This document shows positions 46,641-58,199 of a stretch of 64,000 nucleotides of DNA, one piece after another. Under the pieces are notes generated by a model. It was not told the DNA's origin and did not search any database. It saw only the letters and a program-made list of their open reading frames with translations. This stretch comes from Gadus chalcogrammus. Taxonomy: Eukaryota; Chordata; Actinopteri; Gadiformes; Gadidae. The stretch's first letter is position 1, and every line of letters starts with the position of its first letter. The stretch lies in the NCBI RefSeq assembly GCF_026213295.1, contig NC_079426.1, positions 12,588,764-12,652,763 of the forward strand, given 5' to 3'. Position numbers and translations under genes: made by a program.

Positions 46641-47645
46641 GTACTTATGTAACTTACTTAATTATGTACTTATACATATTAATCTGTTGATACCGGAATA
46701 TAGAATAGTTCATTTATGGTTATTCCTGTGTTTGTAAACATGTTTATGGATATCACGAATAGAAACAAGAAAAGCCTTGTCTTGTGACGAGGCCGCCTCA
46801 AATACCGTTTATAAAATATACCAGGATTAAGGTGATTGATTAATAAATGTAATGATTAAGAGTTGATCCTTTACGACTGTTTAATGCCGTGAATAAACAA
46901 TGAATTAAAAAGGACCTCAGTTTCACACAAATATTTATTAAACACGCAAATAAGTACTTTGAAAAACAGTTCCCTACAGGTCTCAAAACAGTAACAAAAA
47001 AAAGCTTGCACGGAAGTGAGAAGCTGGGAGATGACGTGCGTCACTCAACGTGGAAGCAATTGATTCAGAAGATAATGTACAAGTAAGTTCAATCCTAATA
47101 AATTAAAAATAAATTTGGTAACGCTAGTAAGAGGTAATTGCATTTGGAGCCCTTTTTTTTTTTTTTTTAAATAATCAATTCTCCATCCCACAACGAAAAC
47201 GCAAAACAAACGCATACAATTATTACGAAGTCGCTGTGCTTTGTCCCAACATACGACCTCATCAGCATGACCATTGGTGGAGGAAATAAAGCCATTTCCA
47301 TGGCAATCAACAGGCACGGGGTGATGGTCCAGACGGTCGATCCCTTGGGAACAGGGATGGTGTTGGGTGCAAGAACTTCCTGAGTAGTGGTGCGCTCCTA
47401 CGACAACCTCTCCTAGGAAGGCATTTATGTCGGTTTGTCCGTTTCTCCTCCGATGTTACTTATTTGGAGGGCAGGTTTCCTACCTCTCTCCCAAATGTCT
47501 CTAATACATTTGTCCCCCCAAAAAAACACTACATCACTAGTCCCAGCAGGACCCAGTCTGCCCAGTAGGTGGCGGTGCCGGGAGCCTGAGATGAGCAGAC
47601 ACACCCACTGAGTGTATGTCCGTAGGAGGGTCTCGTGCTCAGGAC

Positions 47646-48807
47646 TCAGGACTCGTTTGGTAGAACGAGGCCAAAGTGGAGCACCAAGAGGCCATCCTAC
47701 AGGGGGGAGAGCATTGATTTAAAAATAGTTTTAACACTTCCTACACACCGTTCTGGGACACAGATAGTTATCAGAGTGTCTATATTGATATTATTTTTAA
47801 GTCTTCTCCTTTGTCTCTACGGCTTGTGGACCAACTTGTGAGACAGTGTGATTGAGAAACCCAGTGTACATACCTGGACAGCCTCCTCTCCCATGGTGTT
47901 CTGGATTTGTTTGAGGGACTGGTCGTGGTCCAGGAGATGATCTCCACACACCATGTCCACCTGGGGGAGCACAAGCACATCTCACACCACAACCTCACAC
48001 ACACTACACTTACTTTGGGTGACGAATCATAAGGCAGCTGTATATGCAAGACCTGGAGAACCTTTTAAAATATAGGTATATTTAAATAATTTGCTGAGGG
48101 TCAACAAACAAAGATATAAGATATCCGTGAGCATGTATTTTGAATCAAGGACAGATTTAAGAGTTGGCAATTAGCATTGGGGACAATTACTGAAAATAAA
48201 AATAAATAGATAATCCCAGCGGTTCCCAAGCGGGAACTGAGAAAAACCAAAGACTTCTAATAGCATTAAGGGTCTGAATGCCAGCTGATCATGCTCCTGT
48301 CCTCTTCCTGTCCTTTGCCCACTTCCTGTTCTGCTCTATGTTTGGTCCTGACCCTGAGCTCTTAATCTGATCCATGTAAACCTGAAACCCCTAATACCCG
48401 GAGGCCCAGCCCGGCTTGGAATCCTCAGCAGAGCTGAGCGGTAGACCTATATTATAACACTAAATATACCATCATCGAAAATTGAAGCTGATTGCTGTGC
48501 CAATCAATAATGCAATCTCAGACCTTGTAATAAATGCATTAAATGTATTAACATCTCCATCTATATCAGAGTAATGTTGCTCCGCATTACCTAGATTTGT
48601 GCACTGCCAGGGATACTACTATTTTTAGATACTATCTAGTATCCAAAGCTTGGCTGCTTGAGATCGGCTAAATGATTAAATAGGACAGATCATTTTGTCA
48701 TTAAGCATCGTGCCAAATATAAAACTCTGACATACTGTAATTTCTTTTTTTATAATTGTTCCCTAATAAGTCTATTCATATTCCATTGTCAGGCGTACGA
48801 CTCTTCA

Positions 48808-48840
<33 letters not shown>

Positions 48841-51800
48841 CCATTGTCTTAAGAGACCTGTAAAACACTGACCTGGCAGGTGGGGCTGAGCTCCATCTTC
48901 CTCCTGATGAAGAGCTCCACGTGGCGCACTGTGGCTTCTCCAGACACCCGAACGTAGCGCCTCTCCAGCGGCTGGGGACGAGACAATGCCAAGTCAGTTA
49001 TTTGGGACTTATACTTTCACCTCTGAAAGTGGCAAACTCACAGATTTAAGTTGCGTTCTCTTTGGCGAAACCTTCAGCCATAGCGTTAAGGTTACCTTAT
49101 TCTACAAGACTTGAAAAACCTTCAAAATTTAATTTTACACGATCTTATATTATTAGGGGTGTAACGGTTCACCGATACAAAACGGTAACCGGTTGGATTA
49201 ACACAGATGCGACTACATTGATACGTGGGCCCCTGAATCGATTTAAAATGACGAGAATCGGTTGATGCATCGATTTAAATGTTATGATTCGGTTGAGTTA
49301 AGCTTTAGTCTGATATCAAGACAGCATTTTCAATTTTCGAAATAAGGATAAGGGAATAAGAAGCGAAATAAATAGGGTTTTTTTGACCAATGGGATCGCT
49401 CAAAATGTATATATTTTTTTGCCTCTGGACCCTTTTGCAGTTCAACTGATAACTAATTATGAAGTTATCAGAAATTATCAGCCTGCTTTGATTCCTACTA
49501 ATTCGGTCGCATTTCATTGTAGCGGTATACTTTGTCATCATCAGGTTAACTCTGGTATCTCTGTCTTAACACTTTGTTTTGACTGAGATAGGATCAGGTT
49601 TAATTGTTCCACATAAATACAAGACCTTAAATTAATTATTACCTTGTAGTTTTTGATACCATCCTCAGCACTGGGGGAAAAAACAAAATAAAATGTTAGT
49701 ATTACACTTTACCTTCACAATAATACGCATTGATAGCACACCTCCAATATAATGCAGTGCTTGTCTTGACCCCAATTTAAGTCAGTTGTACTTTTAATTA
49801 TTTATATTTATATTTTTACGTTTATTTCATGATTCAATGTGTCAATGCTTATTTCATGTAGTAATGTTGTGTTTCCTATAATAAAATTGTGATGTGTGAA
49901 AGTGGCTGTTTCAGCATCCTACAAAAATAACTATGCATGTTCTTTTTAGGCAAAACAATGAAATAATTAGATTCTCGTTACATCTCGATCTCGGTAATAA
50001 CGCAGTCAGTCATATAGGGCAATGGCCACGTTATAGCTAAGTTAAGTCTAGTTTCTTTTTTGCATGGAGCAGCAACACAAGAGAGACACTATCTGGCAAC
50101 AAATGGAATGACAAGCCAAATACATTGTTTTGTGCAGTAAAATATGCAAACATTCTTCAAAATAAATTGTATATACCGTATATATTAGGGCTGTAACGAT
50201 ACACCAACTCACGATTCGGTTTGTATCACGATTTTTGACCCACGGTTCGATACATCCCACGATTTTTAAAAATGTAAAAAGCATTTTATCTAACAATTAA
50301 CACTTATCTAACAATTAACTTAATGTAACATTTAATAACAAATAATTTGGAACACTCAACAGATTTGAAAAGAAAGAATACTATTAAAGTATAGCTAAAT
50401 TAATAAATAAATAACCAAGATTGCAGTTGGAGGATGCTTGCAGGTAGGCAAAACCCTCAACTAGTTTGGTTGGTTTAGTCAATATCTCTATTAGCGCTTC
50501 TTATTAGGCTATAGCTTAAATAATGACATAATCAGGCCATATAGAGTGCAACATGTTTAATAGCCTAACTTTCAATAGATGGAAAAAAACATGAACGTCG
50601 TGAACGTCGCAATAACGAGGCATGTGTTACGATTAGCGTATGTGTGCGCGAGAAAGGCAGTGCACGTATGTGTGTGCGTGAGTGACGTCAGCGAGTGAGT
50701 GGACAAGCGAGGAGAGTGAGCAGTAGCGTGTGTGTCTAGTGAAGAAGCGAACGAGTCCGGTAGAATAAAGTATCCAACCTGTCAATAATCGGTGGCCGCT
50801 TCATTCCGACCTATAAGCAGACAAACTGCCGGTCAAATCACACATAACAATAGAGACAGGGATCACACAGGCAATTTTTTTCACGCTTGGCACACTCTGG
50901 ATAAATGTCGCTCATATCGCAGATGCGGCTGTGGAGAAATGCAATCCTCCGTAGCCACGGAGAGCTGTCATCACAGAGAGGGCATCTCGTCGCATACTTA
51001 CGGCATCGATAAGAGGGGGTGGTGTCAGCAGACTATTATTTAGACAATTTGACCGGAGTTAGAAAGGGCGTATCGCGCGTGGCTTTGAGTGTCGCGGTTT
51101 CGATACGCGTATCGTTACAGCCCTAGTATATATAGTAGGAAAAATTCAAATCCCACAGTCAACTTGTCCCCTGCTGTGACCCACAAATGGATGCTGTCCA
51201 CCAGGTTGAGACCCCTTCAGTCTAGCAGAGGCTCACCCTACAAACTGCAGCAGCAGAGACACGTCCAACTCTGGGGGGATGGTGAACACGGAGTGGGTGG
51301 ACGTGTCCTTCTTGGGCTTACGTGCAACAGTGGGAGTCGGGGGGGACAGCACCACTGAAGAAGATGAGGTGGAGGAGAAAGGAGTAGAGGAAGATCAAGA
51401 AGAGGAGATAAAGATGAGGAGTAGGAGGAAGAGAAAGGAGAGAAGAGAGAAATAAAAGAGAGGAGGAGCAGAAGGAGACGGAAGAAGGAGGGAAGAAGGG
51501 AAGAAAAAGAAAGAAAATGAAAGAGAGGAGGGAGAGAAGGAGAAGGAGAAGGAGGGGAAGAAAAAGAAGAGAGGAGGGAGAGAGAGAGAGGGAGGAGAGG
51601 GAAAGAAACAGAAGACATGAAACAGGATGGACAAAGTAAAAGTTAGTCTGCATAAAACTTAGTATGGTTTGTCAGGTCATAAAAGTGCAAGTTTGTATTA
51701 CCTGGTTTTGGCACCTCCATGCCTCTCTGTTTGTAGAAGTTACACATTGATCTCGCTCTACTGCAAAGAATCATGGTAGACATGATAATGAAGTTTAACA

Positions 51801-54800
51801 TTTATTCTGCAATGCAACAGTTTATCAACAAAGGGTCTTGTAAGAAGTACTAAATACTAGTATAACTAATGTAGAATGTTGGTGTATTCTAGTGTCTCTC
51901 TGTGTTCACATTCATAGTGTTGGGACAGGCCAGTGCCTTTCCAACTGATACAAGAAGGCCAAACAATCCTCCATTTGTTTGGCCTTCTGGGTCATAGCCA
52001 GGGCCATATACCTTATCAAAGGAGACACCGCAACTGTTATTTTGTGATTCATGTCTTCTTTAGTATAATACTTGCCCTAGGGATGGGCCGATAGTCGATT
52101 CTATCGACTATTGCCGATAGATGGATTCCATCGTCTGAAGTTGCCGATAAAAAGGCGAGATTTTTTTTTTCATATTTATTTTTTTATAATTTTTTGAAAA
52201 ACAGCGCTGTGGTAGCTATTTTTACAACTTAAAAAGCCCCGCAAATTGTAATTGAAATTAACTGCCACAGGTGGAAAACACACTATGTAGCGCTGACCTG
52301 CCGTATTCACTCACTGCTGCGAGAGGAGAGGGGCTCGAAACCTACCGGTCTGCTCGCACAGCGAAATTACATCAAACATCACACCCCGCTGCACCATTTC
52401 CGGGTAACAGCTGTGGTACATGAGCTGTGTTCGAAATCGTTCCCTATTCACTCACTCACTATTCCCTATAGTGTTCATGATATAGTGCACTACATAGGGA
52501 ACGAAAAAACGAGAATTCGGACTCTATGCTGAACATTTCTAAACGTCATTTGCGTCAGTAAATGTGCCGGGTATTTGTGTGACGCAGACAGATGCTCCCA
52601 GATAGTGTAAACAAACCGGGCACTCTAGAGGAAAGCTGGATGAATGTTACATTTCCTTGAACAAGGTTTTTCTTATTAATTTTGAATGTTACATTTTCTA
52701 TGTTAAATCCCAAATAAATTGTTGACATTTCTTAACGAAAGCCGGAGACTCCATCATCAAATGTATTCATTTTCGCGGTTATTCAGCTTCTTCTTCTCCT
52801 CCGGAAAAACACGACCGCATTGCATTGTGGTATACGGGAGTAACACGTACTAGGGAACATCATATGTGCACTCAAATTTGGGGTATTTTAAGTGCACTAT
52901 ATAGTGCATGAAATTAACCTGTGAGAATTCGAACAACACCACAAAATGGTGAGCACCATATATAGTGCACTATATCCGTGATAGGGAACGATTTCGAACA
53001 CAGCTACGAGCTGTGTGTCATCAGCGTGTGTCATCATGACAGCGCCGCCGGCACCGACGTATCGAAACTTAAATCAGCGGAGGCTCACGCTGGTCCAAGG
53101 GGAAGAACATCGTTTTTAAGAAAAAATTAGAAAATAAAATAAAATAAAATTATAAATAATTATTATAAGGTTGCCCCCCGATAGTATCGACTATCCGCGA
53201 TCGCTAGGGGGCGCTATCGGACGATGGAAGCTTGTAGACGATTGCCCAGTCCCTAACTTGCCCGAACCTTTGGTTCGGTGAGAAGAGGGATCAACAGAAA
53301 AGCAGCAGGATCTCCTCCAGAGCGCCTCACCCATCTACACTATAGACTAGTGTAGGTGTGATGTAATACCTTGCTGTATTACATCCTGTAATAAACCATC
53401 TATTTGATCCTCTGATCCAACCTGTCATGCTGTCTTGATTTCCACTTCAAGAATTACTACTACGACGAAAATACGCAACGCAGATCTATACGAACAGCTT
53501 AGAACACCAAGAAATCTAACATTTGGAGCCGTGACACGTTATATATGTAACAATAATTATTTGTACTACTTACATTCCTCCAGAAAGGGAATCATTTTGT
53601 AGACAATATCCTGCAGTTGCCTGTCAGGTCTGTAAATGGGATAGAGGAAACGTAAATTAGGGCATAGAATTGAGCCTTTGCTGCAGATATACAGTATTAC
53701 GTGTGATATATGACTTGAAACAAAAATCAGCTTCTGGTACAAACTGCAAACTGATTAGGATTAATTGGATGGGGGCTATTTTGCTTGTGTTTTTCGATAG
53801 CTACACTAGTTTTGCGTATTCATAATTTGGGTGAGGAAGCTGTGCTAATGACTAGGCTGAACCAGGAGCTACGTCATCGGCGCATTTCCCAAGCCAGGGC
53901 CCCTATGGGGACTCTGGAGGAAACAACAATGATCTTATTAAAGGGTTTCTTATAAGCCTGTTTGGAAAAATAGTGTTTGGCCTATAAAAGGTAGTGTTGA
54001 TGCTGATGGAAATGGATCTGGTTCTTCAAAATGTTTTTTCTAGAGTACTACAGACATATGGCTGAAGTATTTGTAAATTCGGTGCTCCAGACAGCCTGAG
54101 GATAACCCTCAGGATCAATATTACCGTATGTTGTAGAGAGGCTGTGTCTGGTGGACCACAATGCTGCAGGTAGGACACCTGTTGCCATAGAAGAAATGCT
54201 TCACGATGCAGCTTTTGCAAACTGTGAGAAATGGAGAAAGTGATACAATGCTTTAATAATCTAATTAAGAAATTCACAAAACCAGTACAATTTCCATTCA
54301 ATAAAGTAAATGGACTATTGCATCAGATTTCATGTTGTTGTTGATATACATCACAGAGTCATCAAATTAAACTGAACATTTTAAATAAACAGCATAAGGG
54401 CCTCTAACTTTGGGACTTGCGTTCCAAGATGTGGACTCACATGTATGGAGGCACTCTGTGATGGTGGTGGCATCGATGAGGAAGCCACAGCACAGACCAC
54501 AACGGATGTATGGATAGAACTGGTTGAGAGGAAGCTTGGGCTATGGGGGAGAGAGAGAGATGCAAACATTTAAATAACATAATTAATCAAAATGTCTACT
54601 GGTTACATTACCCCTTATGCCTGAAAGTTGGACAATCAAACCATGGAGCAAAGTATTTACGTCACATTACCTTTTGTAAAAAATATTTTTTTCGAAAAAG
54701 TACAAATGAATACAAACAAATAATGCTCTCATCGACGTGTAGATTCAACGTTGTATTCAATATCAACGGTTAAGGAGTAAAACACTTGCTGCAATGATAG

Positions 54801-54909
54801 AAGTGTTGTCTCTTTGAATTACCTCATCTTCGGAGTCGGTATCTGATATGTAGGGCGAAGCATCTTTGTTTTGATGCGTCTCTTCCACTTCGTGTGTTGA
54901 CAGGGACAT
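47646..54909 (-). CDS. pcgf6: Polycomb group RING finger protein 6
   Basis: Ten exons in minus order: 54823-54909, 54441-54540, 54125-54221, 53574-53629, 51702-51760, 51237-51354, 49643-49670, 48873-48971, 47874-47960, 47646-47696. They give 260 residues once exon 5 is corrected by 1 nt (human 350; the fish N-terminus is shorter). The RING domain (residues about 38-85) shows [19 protein letters not shown] and NRCPTC, followed by [20 protein letters not shown], diagnostic of PCGF proteins. The C-terminal RAWUL domain has [48 protein letters not shown] and [16 protein letters not shown]6 is the core subunit of the non-canonical PRC1.6 complex, which ubiquitinates H2A and represses germline genes. 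Exon 5 needs one A added after its GATCAA codons to join ERDQ to [14 protein letters not shown]. The 3' ends of ina and pcgf6 face each other, and the pair is also adjacent in human. Confidence 0.92.
48808..48840. repeat. (CA)n microsatellite
   Basis: About 30 bp of CA in a pcgf6 intron. Confidence 0.85.
49154..49275. mobile_element. Truncated hAT-type end
   Basis: TAGGGGTGTAACGGTTCACC followed by ACCGATAC-like sequence resembles the left end of hAT elements such as the one at 50186. I found no matching right end, so it is a fragment in a pcgf6 intron. Confidence 0.5.
50186..51125. mobile_element. hAT-type element, 940 bp, perfect TSD
   Basis: The terminal inverted repeats TAGGGCTGTAACGATAC are identical on both sides (17 bp). 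The element is flanked by a perfect 8-bp duplication GTATATAT (50178-50185 and 51126-51133), the hAT hallmark. No transposase is visible. A GC-rich right half with short GTGTGTGCG repeats (near 50630-50730) may be captured sequence. It lies in pcgf6 intron 6. Confidence 0.9.
51362..51610. repeat. Purine-rich tract
   Basis: About 250 bp of GA/GGA/GAAG repeats on plus, in pcgf6 intron 5. On the transcribed strand it becomes a long polypyrimidine tract that runs up to the acceptor of exon 6 (51354). Confidence 0.85.
51702..51760 (-). other. pcgf6: pcgf6 exon 5: apparent 1-nt deletion
   Basis: The exon is 59 nt where 60 is needed. Read from its acceptor it gives ERDQ, then leaves the PCGF6 frame. 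Shifting by one from CAATGTG gives [14 protein letters not shown], matching human DFYKERGLEVPKP. Restoring AAA instead of AA would keep the frame, which points to a short A-run assembly error. Confidence 0.65.
51953..51988. repeat. Hairpin in a pcgf6 intron
   Basis: AGAAGGCCAAACAA pairs with TTGTTTGGCCTTCT (14 bp) around an 8-nt loop. Confidence 0.75.
52078..53255. mobile_element. hAT-type element, 1,178 bp, perfect TSD, with nested MITE
   Basis: The ends TAGGGATGGGC and TAGGGACTGGGC (reverse complement) are imperfect inverted repeats. The flanking 8-bp duplication ACTTGCCC is perfect (52070-52077 and 53256-53263). CGATAG/CTATCG motifs crowd both ends. No transposase. A second element (52424-53004) lies inside it. 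Confidence 0.85.
52424..53004. mobile_element. Nested MITE, 581 bp
   Basis: Long inverted ends GCTGTGTTCGAAATCGTTCC and its complement (53004 end), each followed inside by CTATAGTG/TATAGTGCAC motifs. It sits wholly inside the hAT element and therefore inserted later. Confidence 0.75.
53264..53540 (+). mobile_element. Possible LTR-retrotransposon remnant
   Basis: An AATAAACC signal-like segment near 53390 is followed by CCTGTCATGCTGTC and later TTTGGAGCCGTGACAC (53522), which resembles the primer-binding region after a BEL/Pao-type LTR. Ends were not defined. Confidence 0.35.
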
Positions 54910-55619
54910 TCTCAACTTGTGGACTAGAAAGCAGTACACAATTAAAACAAAGCGCGTGCGGTGGACTCTCCCGTTGGCGTTAAAACAAAAGTGAACAACT
55001 CAACGTTTCACATTGGTGATGGTTGTTGGTTATTACCGGGTCGGCCGTTTGGTTTAGAGGACCAAATGTGTGGTGTATCGGCTACAATAGAGTTAGTAAC
55101 TCGGGTTCAAAGGTTAGTTCTCAAGTATATCGTCTTTACTTGTCTCTGTTGCTGTTTACTCGATAGTTCCCGGTTGTATTTCCCACGAGTTGCCGGGTGC
55201 AACGGTCTTCCGGGATGTGTGTAAACAGGCGCCCAATGAGACGTTCAAAGACAGGAGGATTGTACACTTGCAAACCTCGAACTGACTCTAAGCTATGGGG
55301 AACGACTACGAGTTGATTTATTATTTATTGGTTCATGTACGTTTTAGAGGTGCGTATGTATTTGTGTATGTTAATGTCGTGTAATTGTAATTTTCATGTA
55401 CGTTAAATCAACGACGCCCGATGTATCTTCTCGGGGTACTTTGGTCTTCCCGCGGTATCTTATGAGACTTTCAAGTGCAGTCAAAATGCGCGAAACCCGA
55501 TCGGAACATGTTTTGTGTAGCCACTCAGCGCTCCGTCAAAAGATTTTTGGGGGAAATTCTGAAAACCTTTAAAGTCGCATCGGATAAAAGTGTCGGCTAA
55601 ATTCTCAACATATATATTA

Positions 55620-55766
<147 letters not shown>

Positions 55767-55946
55767 AATAGAAAATCGGAAAATAAAATAAATGTGTTTA
55801 CATAAATGAACGGGCGAAATGGGAAAATAAAATAAAACTCGGGCGTTACGTAATGTGTTTACATAAATGAACGTAATAAATTAAGGTATAAAATCGGATA
55901 AACGCTTCCGGTTTTGGACAGAAGACTTGACGCTCGCTGGATTTAC

Positions 55947-57037
55947 CGTGAGACCATCGGGGGGGCTTCAAATAACATTGTGTCCCAGTCCCAGCGTCAG
56001 AAGTGGAGGAGGGCAAGTGCTGATCCCCAGTATCGACACTCTCCACAGTGTCTACACTGTCCAGGGTCTCCTGCTGTGAGGCGTCTGTCAACATCTTGCG
56101 AAAACAAATATAAAAAAGTATATTAGTATAAAGTAGGCTATAGTATATATAAGCATATAAAAAAAGAAATGCAAGGGTGTAGTGGTGAAATAAGAGGTGG
56201 GTAAACTATGAATACTTAGATCAGTGATTCGCAACCAAGGGTAGTGCATTTACTGTATTTGGGAGGTAGCTAAACTCTGAAGTGAGAAGTGGGTAAACTC
56301 TCGTTTCTGAAATTTCAGAGGTGGGTAAACTGCGTTTGCCTCCACTACAGCCCTGGTGACACGGTCACGGTCAAATATATGTGAGAGAGAACCGTAGCAG
56401 TCTAGCACTAACACAAAACGCAAACACACTGTTGTGAAAGCCGCTTGATGATGACGATCACTGATCCAAACACTAGCCATGAAGCTTTCATGACGATATG
56501 GACATTTAGGCTACTTCAGGACAATTTTTTTTTGGCTCATATTCGTGAATCACGAAATATGCTCTTCTAATGTCAGATTGATCGTGCTTGTAGTGGAGGC
56601 TGTGTCTAAGGGAACACGGTATGCAAAATACACACAGAGCTAGCTAACGCGCAGCTTGTAATTAGCAGCTATAGCATGATGCTTACCGTGGCAATCTCTC
56701 GCTTACGGCAGACGGTGTCTCTCGACCTCGGGACAGGGCAGGCAGAGAGGTTTGCATTCACAGACGGCACGGCGGTAGGAATTAACTTTGCCAACCTCTC
56801 ACTCTTTAAACCAAGTGAGACCATCTTGGCATCCCCCGAGTGGTAATCCTCCGCCTTGAAATGCGCGCTGCATATTCTTGAGTATGCGGTAACAGAGCTA
56901 GCGGAAAAACCTGCTCGCCTAACCTTAACAAATTGCACCCAGCTTTGGAAGATCCCTTTGTCCTTGGGGAAGCAATGGACCCTATGTCCACTTTTGCTGG
57001 AGTTGTTGCACCCGCCACAAATACAGTAGTAAACCAT
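55947..57037 (-). CDS. THAP-domain protein, exons 1-2 seen
   Basis: Exon 1 (56687-57037, 117 codons) begins with ATG and encodes a complete THAP zinc finger. Cysteines stand in YCICGGCNNSS, then HCFPKDK, QSWVQFVKVRR and CSAHFKAEDYH (C2CH). LIPTAVPSVN is the counterpart of the AVPTIF box that closes the domain (residues about 1-90). A GTAAGC donor follows. Exon 2 (55947-56094) reads TDASQQETLDSVDTVESVDT, acidic and low-complexity, then WSHG with a GTAAAT donor. Further exons would lie below 55.9 kb but were not found; the (AC)n tract at 55.7 kb follows. THAP proteins bind DNA as transcription factors or derive from P-element transposases. Which member this is cannot be told. Confidence 0.7.
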
Positions 57038-57039
57038 TG

Positions 57040-57255
57040 TATCTATCTATCTACTCTCTCTCTATCTATCAGCTATCTATGTTATGTTATGCTATGCTAT
57101 GCTATCCCTCACTATCTATCTATTCTATGTTATGCTATGCTATGCTATGCTATGCTATGCTATCCCTCACTATATATCAATGCTATGTTATGCTATTCTA
57201 TCTATCTATCTTTATATATATTTATCTATATAGGCTATCTCTATCTATATATTTA
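57040..57255. repeat. (CTAT)n and (TATGC)n microsatellites
   Basis: Tetranucleotide CTAT and pentanucleotide TATGC repeats start immediately upstream of the THAP start codon, so the promoter or 5' UTR of that gene consists of tandem repeats. Confidence 0.85.
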
Positions 57256-57289
57256 GTTATATAATCTGAGTACCTCATGTGACGTCATC

Positions 57290-58140
57290 TTCTTCTTCTT
57301 CAGGTTTTATTGGCGGTTAGCAAACCAACTTGTAGGTGCATTACCGCCACCAACTGGACTGGAGTGTGAACGAGAGATATTGCAGCTAATACAAGGAAAT
57401 AAAATACGAATATTTTTTTAATATATATGTCTAGACATAAATATATATATAATAAAAAATAAATAAAATAAAACAGACAAACAAAACTAGATTCTTTCTA
57501 CTACACCAATTTCCCTTAGGAACTTAATAATGCTGTGATGGCATTGCCTGCTGATTTCCCCAAAAGCCCTGATAATGAAAAGTTGGTGTGTTCTGCCTTG
57601 CTAAATGTCTGAAAAAGGTGGACATGAGAGTTTTGACTCACAAAGTCAAAACTCATGAGATGAGACGCATTGTGTTCCCAGCAATCTTTCAAAACGCTCT
57701 TTGCGGGATGAGTATCACAGTGCCCCTGAAGATTTACCCAGTTTGCAAGCATTAACTTAACTCTTATTATTCTTAGAGGCATTTCTCCCATCTCAACCTG
57801 CATTGCTGACACTGGAGATGTTTTAAAAGAACCACTACAGATTCTCAAGCGCTGGTAACACATCCAGTTTCTTGAGATGAATTTCTGCTGCTGACATGAA
57901 AGCTATACACCCATAATCAAACACAGATCTCATGAGTGCAAGATATATGTTTAATAGAGATGTTCTACTCGCTCCCCACTCCTGTCCTGCCAAACAACGA
58001 AGTATATTAACAACCTTTTTACATTTATTCTGAACCTTTGTTATGCAAGTGTTCCATGTATAAGCTTTTGGTCAAACCATACACCAAGAAATCTGATCGT
58101 TTTAACTTGTTCAAGGGATTATGTGACGTCATGCAATACA
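57290..58140 (-). mobile_element. Non-LTR retrotransposon 3' end (I/Nimb-like)
   Basis: The minus strand encodes, with frameshifts, IRFLGVWFDQKL, FDYGC-like, LRICSGSFKTSPVSA, MQVEMGEMPLRI, VKLMLANWVNLQGH and VLKDCWEHN, the familiar C-terminal region of fish LINE polymerases. The 3' end is GGTTTTATTGGCGGTTAGC...ACCGCCACC with a (TTC)n tail. The clade name is from memory of similar 3' ends. Confidence 0.7.
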
Positions 58141-58199
58141 TTGTGGAGAAATAAGAATCATCGCTAACCTGTTGATAACCGCTAAAGGTACCCTTTACT

